Under the pieces are notes generated by a model. The model saw nothing but the letters and a program-made list of their open reading frames with translations. It had not been told where the DNA came from and did no database searches. Shown piece after piece: positions 10,855 to 24,500 of a DNA stretch of 64,000 bases; position 1 is the first letter of the stretch, and the number at the start of each line of letters is the position of its first letter. The DNA is from Plantago elongata (Eukaryota > Streptophyta > Magnoliopsida > Lamiales > Plantaginaceae): assembly GCA_036897095.1 (NCBI GenBank), contig JAYMSP010000092.1, positions 22,407-86,406 of the forward strand. Reading direction: 5' to 3'. A program made the position numbers and the translations under genes.

Positions 10855-10864
10855 TATATATATA
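10855..10864 (-). promoter_or_regulatory. TATA box of the proline-rich protein gene
   Basis: A TATATATATA run lies 75-84 bp upstream of the ATG at 10781. That is a fitting distance for a short plant 5' UTR. Confidence 0.5.
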
Positions 10865-10869
10865 GAGGT

Positions 10870-12084
10870 AGAATCTTGAATGATGGAATGCTTGCTTTAT
10901 TATGTGACACACTGGAGAGTAGTGAACACAGATGAAGCAATTCAATCCAACTTTTTCTAAAAGTTATATTTTTTTATTGAACTTGCCTCTCATATTTGAA
11001 TGTCATATGATGTTTGTTAAATGGTTTGTGCTAATTAACTAAGACGATGTGAGTTGGGGTTTTCTACGGTGAGATAATTGAAACCTTAATGCTTGTGAAA
11101 ATTTGGAGCTGTAGTAGCATACAGACTGTACATTTGCAGAGATCACATTAGAAAGTCATGTAATTGACACAATTTCTTGCCTTTTGACTTCACTATCAAT
11201 GTAAGAACTGTTCTGTGTTTGAAATTTTAATCCACTCCATTAAATTTTAATTACAATATCCCTGTTTTGGGGCATAATGTGTTATCTCCATTTCCAAAAG
11301 TGGACTAGAGAATCCAAAGCAGAGTTTACAAATTCAGCTTTGTGCTTTTCTCTTGGCACAATCCATCTTTGAAGGCACTTAATCAACACTTTATGCTTAT
11401 CTTATAGAGAAGGACTTTTGAATCATCTTTTTGGCCTCAATCCCAAGCAAAGAATTTCTATTCTTCCAAGTAATTTTTCATGTTCTAGTTCACAGAACTT
11501 TTTTCTTCATCTCATCCAAAATCAAGAAACATTAACTGCTAATAATAAAATGCACATTTCCTATGATACTTACGATTTACGAATAAGCTCAAAGCAGAAT
11601 GTAACTCGGCTCGTGGATGAACCGGTGTCAGGTCCTTGGTCGAACAAACTTACATAAGAACATTGGACTTCTGAGTTATGAGAAATCTTTTTGCCTAAAG
11701 CAAGGAGTGTTTTATGCCATCATTTAACACAGACCTTAGAGGCTTCTGTCACACTCCTACGAAGTTTCAAGCACAAGCATTACGAAGTGAATATCACATA
11801 AGAGTCTTTTTAGGTAAGAATTTGTAGCATTGTGAAGAGGGAGGCACATAATTGTGAACAAATGTTTTGCAATAACAAAGACATTGGATAAAGAGTGAGT
11901 ATACATGACAGTATTGAAGTTCAAAAGAAGATGTCACTATTCTAGGCCAGCATTTCTAGCATGTCCTACTTTGAAAAAGATTAACTATGAAGTAGAATGA
12001 TGTACAAGCACAAGACACTTGAAGTTCCTTTCATTCTTTACTCCAACTCAATGCGGATTTTAAAAAAAAGGACAAATAGAATGC
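10870..12084. other. Intergenic, nothing recognised
   Basis: The stretch runs from the proline-rich gene's promoter to the 3' flank of the kinase gene. No coding exon or repeat structure could be supported. Confidence 0.4.
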
Positions 12085-15000
12085 TCAATATACTGCCTGA
12101 GGACTCCCAAGGGGACTTGACCCCCTAGATGTGTGCGTTGGCGCTGATCCAAGTCTCATGCCTAGTTCTTTAAGCCTTTGAAGCTCGGGTAAGACATCCT
12201 TGCCGAGATCAGGGCGGTCTTTTTTCCTCAGTTCAGCACATTTCAGGGCCATTTTGGCAAAGCCAAGAGCCTCTTCGACAGGCCAATCAGGAACGGTTGG
12301 ATCGAGCAAATCAGCGAATGTCCCTTGTTGTATGGCCCTTTCGACATGATGAGTAAGTCCCATTGGGGGTCTGGCAGTAATGATTTGCAGCAACATCACC
12401 CCGAACGAGTAAATATCCGATTTTGTCCCCAACTTGCCTGTCTGCTGATATTCAGGATCTATATAACAAAATGTGCCTGCAGCTGATGTCATGTGATACT
12501 GAGTCACACTATCTGCCACTGAAGGTGGAACTAGTCGGGCCAAGCCAACATCACTGATCTTGCAAGTGTAGTGGCGATCTAATAGTATATTGGCTGGCTT
12601 TAAATCACGGTGCACCAGTGGTTCAGGCTTGGCCTGGTGGAGGAACAATAGGCCAGTTGCAATATCAGCAGCAAGTTTGAAGCGAATGCCCCATGGGATT
12701 GGAGGGGTGTTCCCTTTGCGAAATAAGCGATCTTCTAGACTTCCATTGTTCATGAATTCATACACCAAGCATCCATATTCTGGACAGGCACCCATGAGGA
12801 GGACCATGTTTGGATGCCTCATGCAACTTAGAACTTCAACCTACATGCATGTAAACATGACAAAAGAAGTAAGATTTCTCATTACAGGGCGACTGGGAAC
12901 TTCATCGAAGCACTTATGTGAATGTGTGTTCCGTACAAGAAATCCATATTACCTCTTGTTGGAACTGTTTTTTCCCTTGAGCAGCATCAGGTCTAAGAAC
13001 TTTGATAGCCACGGGAGTGTGATCAAGTTTTCCTTTAAAAACAGGCCCATAACCACCTTCACCAATTTTCATTGATCTTGAGAATTTATTGGTGGCTTTC
13101 TCAAGCTCCTCTATAGTGTACCTCCGATAGCGAATGTCATTGTTTGACAGGACATCAAGTGCTCGATTCTTTTCTTCAGCCTCTCGCTTAGCTTTTAGCT
13201 CTGCATACTTTCTTCTCTGAGTTTCCCTCTCAGCTATCTTCTGTGCTTTCTCAGCTGCTTCCATAGCAGCCCTGCATTTCGCTCTCTCTAACTCTGCAAG
13301 CTGAATTGCGGCTTCCTCAGCAAGCCGTGCCTGCTCAAGTCGAGACGCCTCATCTAGCTTTAGCACAGTAAGTTCTTCGGCCTGAAAAATGTATAAAATA
13401 ACACAGAAACGTTAATAAATTAGGTAAAACTATATAATACCCCTTCATTTTGTATCTGAGAAAATATCATCAAAAGCCAGGTCTTTGAGAAAACGAACAA
13501 ATGCTTGAATGCAAGTGCGAACAGAATCAGAACATACCTTCTTTTGGGCCGAGACAGCTTCTTTGCAAGCATTTTTGTACATCTCCATGGTTTGCTTCAC
13601 CTCAAGCTTCAGTCTCTCAAGCTCAATCTGCAGTTACCAAACGAAATTGGACTAACTGCTCAAGCAAGACCGTAAATAAACAGCAAGGACAAAGTTCAAC
13701 CATTTACATAGCACGATGCTTACAGCAGATACATTCCCCTCAAGGTGTTCAGCTGGTTCTACAAACTTCGTGATATCCATTTGCACTTGCGTGATATCCA
13801 TAAAAGGAGACGCTAACATATCATTTTCAAAGGAATTGCGACCAGACAAGTGTCTGAATGGTTTGGAACTTTCATTCATGTGCCTAGTCGATTCATAACT
13901 AGAACCTCGATCCGTCGTCAAGGAAAGTACCCTGATCAAGAATTGTCTCCAAATTATTTCCACAAAGACAAAAGTTTCTTGAAATGTTATGTACATGGTT
14001 AGCAGTCTGAGTACCTGTTTGCAACTTCTGGTTCAATGAGACTCTGCAAGACTGGTGGCCCTGCGGATGGTAGTCTTGCATTGGTCGATATACGTGCTGC
14101 TGGTCTCATCGATTGTGTCTTTCCTTTCGAAATTACAAACACCGAACAGAAATCAGGTGCAGATTTGTTTATCAGCGTTGGCACATCATAAGTCCATAAT
14201 TTCCTGCAAGCGCAAATGCAGCTTGAGGCGACCAAACACAAACTTGATAGACTCGAACAAAAGAATCATAAATGAAGAACAGATGAGCACCTTGCAATAT
14301 TCCGTGTTGCAGCACCAAGAACCAGATTGGTGACATGGGCCCTGTTTACGTAGTCTAAAATTTGGCTATGCACTTCTACTCCTTCTAGGACTACTTCTTG
14401 TACTGTTATCTGTAACATGCACAAATTCAGACTCTTATACTTCTATCATACACATACTAGGACACAAACATGAGAGAAAACCGAAGTTTAGTCTCCCCTA
14501 ATTAAGTTGGTAGGCTAATCAATATTCAATCAGTCCAGTAACAAGTGAAAAGTTTTTCATAAGTTGGTAACTTGATCCATTTTGGTCATTATTTCATCTC
14601 ATTCCCCATTTTTCTGCTGTAAAAATTTGCAAATGAGCTTAGATTAGGGAGACAGAGCCCTTCGTTCATTAGGAAACCAGTTCAGCAGCCCAGAAGTTAA
14701 AATTCGCAAACCAGAAGAATGATTCTTCCTCCAGCTTCAGTTTGTATCAGTGACCAACAGTCCAAATCTCGAACATCATCAAGTCCGGCAGAAGAACAAA
14801 ATCTACCAATGTGACTAGACCTCGTGTGCCTATCAATTCACCGGACTAGACACACATTTTCTCATTGTAAACAAACTTACCTAAGACCATAAAGAACTAC
14901 AACTTCAAGTTTTTAGTATCAGGAGAAATATGCATAAAACATTGCGCTTACCCCTTTACGCGCACAATAATTACGAATAGGTACAAAAATTTCATCGAGC

Positions 15001-15432
15001 AAACCACCAGTTGCCTCTCCACCAACACCAGCATTGTCTGCATTTGAACAAAATCAGAGCTCAAAAACAAGAACAGGAAAATTGTCACTAGCATTCCACA
15101 GGATAACCCTGAGTGCAATATGCGTCCATCCTTTCCCCATCCTTGAATGCAAAGCTACGGAACACATATGCAGTCGGGATTTGTATAACCAGAGAATCAA
15201 GATTTCTATGACTAAAAGCAATTGCATAACTACAACACACAGAACATGAAGATCAAGAGCGAGAGAGAGATTACATACAATTATGATGTTTAGTCTTGAC
15301 ATGAATCAAAATGAGGGTTGGATTGGATTTTAGAAGGTGTTCAATTGCCCACCTAACGGCAGAGGTGCTGTTCTTATCTTTGTCAATGGCAACAGCAGTC
15401 GGGTTGTCATCGTACGGTATTTCGGATGCCAT
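12085..15432 (-). CDS. USP-domain receptor-like cytoplasmic kinase (RLCK-IX / PUB-like, no U-box)
   Basis: Eight exons (15432-15279, 15037-14952, 14409-14291, 14203-14015, 13931-13724, 13627-13538, 13381-12953, 12840-12085) sum to 2031 nt and encode 676 residues. Residues ~12-160 form a universal-stress-protein (UspA-like) domain. About 230-355 is a long charged coiled coil rich in Glu/Ala/Arg. The kinase domain follows: glycine loop GEGGYG (389-394), VAIK lysine (409), HRDLKPANILL (catalytic D504), DVG in place of DFG (522-524). DVG is, to my knowledge, normal in this subfamily. Relatives such as Arabidopsis PUB51/52-type proteins add a C-terminal U-box. Here the frame stops about 30 residues after the kinase, so E3 activity is not expected. 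The substrate is unknown; a role in stress or defence signalling is a family-level guess. Confidence 0.9.
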
Positions 15433-16307
15433 GTTAATTCACGTGCTAGCAAGCTTATCTGGATAACATGTGGTGGCGCAATGAGGCTGAAGCCTTTAAA
15501 ATGCAGCCACCATTGCCACCATATAACCACCACGTTCTTTGCAAAATCAAAAAATGAAGAAGAAAGAAGAAAAAGGGTAAATGTTTCTTGAAGTTTTACC
15601 TTTAATTACATGTAAAAGTTGACTAATGCTATTTTTATCGTTCATTTTCATCCGTTCACTCCATTTTGAATTTTTGTTCAACCACAATCACTACTTGAAT
15701 CTTCTCGATCTCTTTACTCTGTGTTCTAAAGAGAATGTCCAACCAATATATTGACTCTTAGTGACGATTATTTAAATGTACTATATTAAATTTAAAGTTT
15801 TATAAGGTAATAATATACAATGTAGCATTATAAGTTAAACTAAGTATAATACATATACGAATCCAATCTACAATATGAAATTTATAACTTTTGACGATAC
15901 GAGATTAACATCACATGTTTAGTTATAAATATTATATATTTTAAAATATACATAAATATAAGTTAAATATACAATTCATATTCAGAGAGTATAATATATA
16001 ATTATTAAATCTACAATATTAGAAATTTAAAGTATAAAGTTTTTATTTAAGTAGTTGATCCGATTTTAAAGTCCAATCTAATTCATCGGCTATATAATTC
16101 CCCATATTCAAAATTGTCATTACCCTAGCTTCACCAAGCGACGTCGTAGATCACCAAATCCGACTGCCAATTCTCAGCAAATCCCGCCCAATTGAGCCCT
16201 AGCCGACGATCTTCACACTTCAATTACAGCTTCACAAAAACACCGATAACAATCAACAACTATAGCCACTGTCAATTCGCAATTCAATCAATCCATAGTT
16301 ACTTTCA
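15433..16307. promoter_or_regulatory. Shared head-to-head promoter interval
   Basis: The 875 bp between the divergent start codons of the USP-kinase and CYP57 must hold both promoters. The middle (about 15770-16080) is very AT-rich. The last ~150 bp before the CYP57 ATG is CT/CA-rich leader-like sequence. No definite box was assigned. Confidence 0.5.
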
Positions 16308-19300
16308 ATGTCGACTGTGTACGTTTTGGAGCCACCAACCAAGGGGAAGGTGGTTCTGACGACATCCTACGGAGCAATCGATATCGAATTGTGGCCAAAA
16401 GAGGCTCCCAAAGCCGTACGCAACTTTGTTCAGCTGTGCTTGGAGGGATACTACGATGACACTGCTTTTCACCGAGTAATCAAATCGTTTCTAGTACAAG
16501 GCGGTGATCCCACCGGCTCTGGCGAAGGTACGGTCCATGTCGGAGAAGATTCGTGCTTGATTAGCATTATTTGTTTCAAATATTGGAGCTTTTATCTGTT
16601 TGTGTGTGTTGTTTTAAAAGGAAATGGATTTGATAGTGATTGAAAGTTTAGAAATCCATATTTGGGACGAATGACGATCAAGTTGTGTGTTTGATAAGCA
16701 TTTGGATTGAGATTTTTATCTTGCACAGCTAAAGTACTGGTATTTCTGCAGATTGTTGTTAATTATGTCATAGTTTTGTTTACCACTAAGCTTTTCAGTT
16801 AGATCTTCAGCTCCATGAGCTTTTTAAACAAGCTAGAGAAACTAATCAAGTTAGCGTGTTGAAAAAAAAAAGCTACCTTACTAGCTAGTTCCAGCTACCA
16901 GCTACTTTTGCTAAACATAGCCTAAGTTTGTGTTTCTTTCTTTGGGAAGCTAATGTGTTGTCAATGTGCAGGGGGTGAGAGTATCTATGGTGGTCCCTTT
17001 CCTGACGAATTTCATTCTCGACTACGATTTAAGCACCGAGGTTTGGTGGCCTGTGCTGGTTCTGGCAATCCTAATTCAAATGGCAGCCAGTTCTTCATGA
17101 CCCTTGATCGGTGTGACTGGCTTGACAAGAAGCATACAATATTTGGGAAGGTTAATATGCGTTGATATATCTACTTCATGAAATTGGAAGTTATTATTTG
17201 CCACCATCTTAGTTAAGTTACTCTAAATTTTGTGCACAGGTGACTGGAGATTCAATTTTCAATCTCTTACAGTTAGGTGAAGTAGAGACAGATAAAGAAG
17301 ATAGACCATTTGATCCACTTCCCAAAATTATTTCAGTTGAGGTACTGTTTGGAATTGTGTCAAGACAAGAATTTTTATGTGGTGTACTCTCTATATCTGA
17401 TTCTGTTGCTTTATTTTAATCATAAAAATGTTCAGGTATTATGGAATCCGTTTGAGGACATAGTGCCAAGGGCAATTCGTACTAAGTCTTTACCGTCACC
17501 TGAAAAGAAAGAGCCGAAGCAGAAGGTTACCAAGTAGGTTCCGTTTCCATGCCTCCGTAATTAGAACATAATTAATCCTAGATTTTATTTGTTTTCACTT
17601 AGAAGCTGATTTTATTTTTATTTTTTAAATTTTTCTGTGTTTAGAAAGTTGAATTTGCTTTCTTTTGGAGAGGAAGCTGAAGAAGAAGAGAAAGAATTGG
17701 CAGTCGTTAGTACTAGGATAAAGAGTAGCCATGATGTCTTGAATGATCCCCGCCTCCTGAAGGATGCTGGTCAAGAAAATGATAAGGTAAGGGTGTATGT
17801 TTGTTGCTACTTGCTATAAAGTTCATTTAGCTCATATCGATTTCTAGCCTTGCCAATACATTGTTCCTATACTTGTATTCATATCTTGGTAATTCTTTCT
17901 AATTCCTGTCTTTGTTGAAAATATTGAGAGGAGACCTCAGCATTCTTGACCTTGAAATTTATAGCCCATGAAACACTCTTCTCACTGCTACTCTAAAATG
18001 CAGAACTCAGCTGAATTGCAGAAAACGAAGGAAGCACAGTTAAATGTGAGAGAAGCTTTGACCTCCAAGAGGGAGCGCCCAAAAGAATCTGCATCTATCT
18101 CCGAATCTCATGATAGTGATGAGGATGAGGCAAACTTTGATGCTCGAATGCGTCAGCAGATTATAAGAAAAAAGAAAGAGCTGGGGGACTTTTCTACTAA
18201 GCAAGAGATGCCTAAAGGTGAGCTTATGTTATTTAGAACTTTAATAATATAATTTCATTTACGATGAAAAGGTTAAAATAGTAAGTTTTGACTTCTTTCA
18301 TTATCTCAGCTAGTCTTGAAGCAACATTAGGAAAACAAATTGATTGTGTCATACTGTGCCCGAATTATTATTGTTGATTTTCCAAAACAACGCCGCTACA
18401 AGGATGGTTGTTTAGTTGAATAAAAATATTTCCTTTCCATCTACATTAGGTTTTCTTATGATCAGGTGTAAAACGAGGATTGTTATTTTACTAGTGATGT
18501 TCTTGGATTCACATGCACACTCAAAAATCTGAGCAGGAGGCAGTTCAGAAGAAATTCTAGTATTAAGTAGGCAAGGACATGGCTTTTTTGCCTCCCAGGA
18601 GTTATGATCTTGATTAAAAAGATGATCATTCTAACAAGCTTACCCCTGCTTCTTTTGTGTTCATCTGGTGCTTACCCGCTTCTTTTGTGTTGATTAACAA
18701 GCTTATTTTTAGCCAAACATTTTTTTAATAATAAACATCTATGTATTCGCCAGCAAAACTAAAGCAATTAGTTTTATGTATTCTTCTTGGCTTGATATAT
18801 TCTTCTGAACCAATATCGATGGTTTTTTCCAACTTCTAACCCTTCTTCTGTGTATGGATAGATCGCTTAGTATCTGGAAAACGTGCAGCTTCTCCACCAA
18901 GGTTAGTTACTTTCTGTTTCGTTGTATCTCAACACTCATGCTCACGTGCCTTCATGTCAATAGCTTTTGCATCAAATTGCACTTAACAAGTCTTATCGCT
19001 GCTGCTGATGCATATATATCACTGAGCCAACGTTGTAAAGGCACTATGCTATAAGAAAGTAGTAGCTTACAATTTGGACTTGAGGAAGTTTTCATTCAAA
19101 CTGATAATGTATTCCCGTCTGGTTTAATAGATACTGATATCTAGTTATAGTAAACTGAAATTGCAAGCAGTTAAGCTCAGAAGAATCCTAATCCTAATTC
19201 CAAATTACGTATTTATTGACCACATGAGAGAAGATTAGTTTATGTAACTAGACAGCGTGTCCTCTTGGCATAATTGTTCCTGTATCAATTGAACAATTTT

Positions 19301-21599
19301 CTTCGGCAACTTAATCTGGATTCTAATGTAAAAAGGTGTCTACTTGATTTCCTGAAAGTGCCGCAATAAGTTCGACATTCTTTCTATTGTAACACTCCTA
19401 TCTTGGTTATACAATTGATGGTTTTTATTTTTCCAACATCAACTAGAGTAACTATCAATTTATAAAGTAACTAGGATGTTCTTAGTAATTTTGGGGAGAA
19501 GCATTTTTTAAATAACTACAAATATAAAGCAGCAGACAGGCGGTGCTTAAAGAGCATGTTTCATTTGTACTAGATTTAAAGAATTAACTAGAAGCTAACT
19601 CACTGGGCAAGAAATTCTATTTTAAGGATTAATTTTTTTTAAGTGCAAGTAATAATATATAGCAGAGACATAAATATTGAACAACACAACAACATTAATT
19701 TTTCGTCTTTCAAATCATTCTATTTACTCTATCAACCTCAATCACAGATGTGCACTTATTCAGCTTCATTGATATGTTAACAAAGCATTTTCTTGGCTCC
19801 CTTTGTTTTTTGAGACCAGTATATAGCCTTTGGTAACATCTTGAGTTTTTGCAGGTCCAATTCCGAAGATCGTGATGAGAAGCCAAAAGTCGATAAATTG
19901 TCTTTGAAGAAAAAGGGAATTGGCTCTGACGCAAGGGCTGAACGCATGGCTAATACTGATACTGATCTGCAGTTGCTGAATGAAAAAGAAAGAGAAAGAC
20001 ATCTGCAGAAACAGAAGAAGCGTAGGCGTCAAGGGCAGGAGGACGAGGTTAGCTTTTGATTTTTAATGTTCATCTTATATTAGATTCGTTTTAGTCTTCC
20101 AACATTCCATGATCTGTTCAATTGATTACTCTCCATTATGTGACACAACAGGCTATATCATTAAGTAAAGGAAAAGGTCACCAGATGCTTCTTTTTTTTT
20201 TTTTGTACATACTTGTCTGGTGGTATCAGCAATATGATAGTAAACGGGAGAGTAAGCTGTTATTCCAACCCCTTACCATAACCTAATATTGCAATTTGAC
20301 TACTGCATATTGTAAAGTACTAAAGCTAATTGATTGGTGTTGGAAATACTTATTAGTTTATTGTTTATTGCATTGAGGATTTTGTAGTTAAAATAAAGAG
20401 GAATTCAATGAAGCAATTGCTCCAGATTCAAGTATGGCATGGGATCTGGCCAAATTGCCAAATTGGTCTTGTGGACAATGGAGAGCTCTGTGTGCATTAG
20501 CTTTGTTGTCTCTCTCTTCACTCCATATTGAACATATAAGTACTAGACTCTAGCATAACATTATCCTGTATGTTTCAATCGGAATATTTTAAACAGATGC
20601 TAAACACAGCCACAGCAGAAAAAGGAACTATATTAGGTATATACTACTGTGTAGACAAATCAAAATTTGATATAGGTGGCTAGTTAAATTGCTCCAGATT
20701 TTCATGCCCGGATTTACTTTTATACTTCTATTGCATCCTTACCTGCTAATCTTTCACTGTTCTTTCATAATTGTGTTAATAATATATTCATGTCATACGG
20801 GTGCTAGGTTTTAGCGAAACTTGAGAGGTTCAAGTCAGGTTTATCAAATAAAACCAAAGTGTCCGACGGTGAACTTGCTGGTGGCAAGGATGCAGATTCG
20901 TCTGATTGGATGGGAATTGAGTTGAAGTTTGCTCCAGATAAGGTAGCCTTTATTCAATGCATCTTGTTGTATACTTACTAATTCTGTCTGTAGAAGTATG
21001 TGTGTGGGCAATTCATGCATTATTGCATGATTGACGTATAGGTTGTCATCGAGTACTACATATACAGTTTTGTTTCCTAGCCTGAGTGTAATAAGTAGTT
21101 TCACTGTAAAGTCTATAAGTTTGATAGGGATAAAGAGGCATCTCAAGTATCCACTTGGATATGGTATAGATGACCTTATTCTGGTGTCACGCGCGCACAC
21201 ACACACACGTTTGAAAAGTAATTTAGGCCACATGAAATTTCTGCTTGATTGTTATGATGTGGATGCTAATTGTGCAAAAAAAATTCTCTGTGCATTTTTC
21301 TTGAGTCAATTAACTTAACATACTTGCATAAAACTAATTTCATAAACCGCTAGCTGAGTTGGCACAATAATCACCTACAAAATTGGTAAACCTATCTTTC
21401 ACTGGATCTGCTGCTTGTAAACTAATCAAAATGACACTGAAATTTTATTATTTTGCAGGATAAGATGTCTCGAAGCAATGATCCAAATGACTATGTTGTG
21501 CATGATCCTCTTTTGGAGAAAGGAAAGGAGAAGTTCAACAAAATGATTGCCAAGGGAAAGCGCAAGCAAAGAGAATGGGCTGGGCAGTCTCTCACTTGA
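16308..21599 (+). CDS. CYP57: Peptidyl-prolyl cis-trans isomerase CYP57 / CWC27 homologue
   Basis: Ten exons (16308-16527, 16972-17150, 17240-17341, 17436-17533, 17645-17786, 18004-18217, 18862-18901, 19855-20047, 20808-20942, 21459-21599) give 1464 nt, 487 residues; I recall the Arabidopsis protein as about 500. Residues ~10-165 are a cyclophilin domain with FHRVIKSFLVQGGDPTG, GGESIYGGPF and NGSQFFMT. The rest is a charged tail with acidic, Lys/Glu-rich and KKRRR-type basic blocks, as in CWC27, a component of activated spliceosomes. The tail ends in the family-typical YVVHDPLLEKGKEKFNKM and a basic KGKRKQREW. Exon 7 is only 40 nt. A hAT-like MITE sits in intron 1 (16772-16923). The likely site is the nucleus. 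CWC27 cyclophilin domains often have weak isomerase activity, which cannot be judged here. Confidence 0.95.
16772..16923 (+). mobile_element. hAT-like MITE in CYP57 intron 1 (about 150 bp)
   Basis: It begins AGTTTTGTTTACCACTAAGC and ends CTTTTGCTAAACATAGCCT, so the ends form an imperfect inverted repeat. The same beginning and end, and the internal GAGAAACTAA words, occur in the larger element at 47096-48125. AGCT-rich internal sequence is typical of the family. The target-site duplication is not clear. Confidence 0.7.
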
Positions 21600-24500
21600 C
21601 CTCTTCTCTGCTTATTTCTAGATTTGAAGCTTTGAGCATTTTTATATCTTTCGGGACTCATATGGATGCTAAAATTAGCAAACATCCACATAGCAATGAC
21701 GATTCTAGTAAGTACCGTGTTCTGAGGTAGCATCTCATTTTGAGGGTGCTGCTCCGCTGTTGTTATGCTAGTTGCCTGACTTTCACATGTAAGGTTCATT
21801 TACGCGTGTGAACTGCAAATACATCTGCAAGTGTACATACTTCCTGAATTTAAAGACTGGAAGGGTTCATTGCCTCGTCCTTTTCGCCATTCACAAACCT
21901 TGCACTGTAAGGTAACTTGAAACTTCAACTTGATTGATGCCCCTGGTGTGGAAAGTTGGTAAAACGTTTTGCGTATTGTTTGATACCGTGTCCCGAACTG
22001 ATTTCTCTTAGTACTTGAAATCTTTAATGTTTTGAATTTGGAGTCTTACCTTAAATTCCACGTAATTGGACCAGCATTCTGTTTTCTAGATAGAGCAAGG
22101 GTCATTGTTCCTTTGAGGGGATTCACATTACTTATGTAGAACTAGAATCTATAGTAACATAAATGGCCTTGTCATCTGATACGATATTGTGATAGATGCA
22201 ATGGGAAAGGTATGTGGTATGAGTTGAAATTGGACTATCATTTGAGTAATGGAATCAATTATTTTTAGAAATGGACTTGGTCAATAATTTGGATGCTAAC
22301 AAATCGGGTTTGATTAGTGGTTAGTTTTCAGGTGTCATAATAATACTTTATAACTGACATGAGATGTGTATTGTTGGCAGTAATCAGTTTTAATTTTAAC
22401 GAAGATTCCACTTTTGTTGACTTCATTTGCTCACTTTTTGGTTTCCTATTGAGTTGAGATTTGTGCTGTTTCTGCAGATTTCATCATGTTTACGCGTCAA
22501 GTTTGTTGCTTTTTGATACTCCTTCCAAAACTATGCTTGGCAAATGTGCCTACGCGGTGATCGATCGGTTGCAAATTTGCAATACAGCAACCCTCTCGTG
22601 TTTTCATGATCTATTTGGAATCGTCATATAAAAAGAATACAAAATTTGAAATCATTATCGAGAAATTGATTAGTTTTTTAATAATATTGGTAGTTTTCGT
22701 AAACAAAAAATACAATCTCAGTGTATTTTCCTTATTCATTAATATATCACATATTCACATGGGGGGACCTAAGGGGCTAGGGTAGGGCGATTGCCCATCA
22801 ACTTCGAATTTTTCTTTTATAGGTAACGTTTTTGGAAATTTTGAATTCGACTCCCAACTCTCAAAAACTCTTTATATATATTTAGTTTCGCCCTCCAAGT
22901 TAAAATTCTACGTCCGCCTCTGTTCACATCATAATACGTTGATAACTTGATATAGAAGTTCAATAAACGTAGCATGTTCAATTTAACTTTAGCATAATAT
23001 GTTTATGTGATATGTTAATGTTAATGTGCACAGGGCTAATTAAAGTTGAATCTTGGTGGCAAAGCATTCTATATAGTATATATGACTGCAATGAACATTT
23101 GAACAAAAATATGGGCATGCCTGAAACACACACAAACAGAGAAAGCCTTGAGTTTCAAACGTAGGAACCTCATGCTGCATGCAAAGATGTCAAGACGATA
23201 CTCTATATAAGTAGTTGAATTGTGAATTCAAAGCTTAATTTAAAATAATATTTTAATGATTCCCTTGTTTTTCTCAATAAATATGTTATCCGGCGGTCTT
23301 AATCTTAGTAGTATGAAGTGTGAACTCTTTCACTAAGTGAGCTTCGCCTTTATTGCTACTCCACTAAAATCATTTACATATATTCCAACTCACTCAATTT
23401 TAAAATCTCGACCATATTATCATTTCACTCACTACAACTTACTTTACAACTCTGCACAATTCACTACTTCAATAGTGAAGTTCAAAATCTATTTTATTTC
23501 AACATTTCTTTCAATCTTAATTATTCATTTCATTTTCTTCTCTCATTTCTTTTAAACATTATTTTTGAATTAATCCGCATTTTTTATGTTTTCTTTTCTA
23601 CAAGCGTACGTATTTTTTCAAGATATGTATTTGTCTTCTATTAGTACGATTTTCAATTCAAATAATATATTTATAATATTTTAGAAGTAATGTTTGAATA
23701 AATTTTATATAGAATATAATTATTATATTTGTAGTAATAAAATAAAGAATAAATGAATTGATGAATTGGAAGAGAAGAAATGAATTATGCTACTGCAGTG
23801 ACTTGGTGCTACTGCAAGAAGGAAGAAACGAAAATAAAAGAGCAAGATTAAAAAAAGGAGAAGAAACAAGAAGGTGAAATGAGAAGAAGAAGAAAAAATA
23901 ATAAACTAGAGTCTGAGCCAGTGGCTCAAATTTATTTTGGGCCACTGATTTTAAGCTTAAAAACAAAATGAATAATCCACATATGAATAATTCACATATG
24001 ATACATATATTTAAATAGTTTATTTAGATCTATCATTATTATTAGATAATTATTAATATTATTATTAAAATGTTAATATTTCCAACATTCATGTTTTCAC
24101 ATTATACTATAATTCATTTAGTAATAAAATAAACATTGTAATTCAATACATGAATATTTATATGGGACCAACTATGTTTATTCGAGATTAACATACCATT
24201 AATTTTGATGTATTTCCAAATGTCATCACTGATTCTCTGAGTCATGTTGATTTGAGATTCACATACCATGAAGTTCTTGGGGTGAAGGGAGTATGTCAAT
24301 TTCTAGATATGTAATATTTTTATAGTCTTTGTGCTTTCTTTTTCCCTTTACTTTTTTATACAGTATATCATTTTATTTTGTCCCTTTTAAGTTTAATTTC
24401 ATTCTTACTTATTTTTTCCCAATTTTAAAATCTGTATACTTTCTGGCATATATTTACCAAGAATCAACATAAATATTTGTCAAATATAAAAGAAAATATT

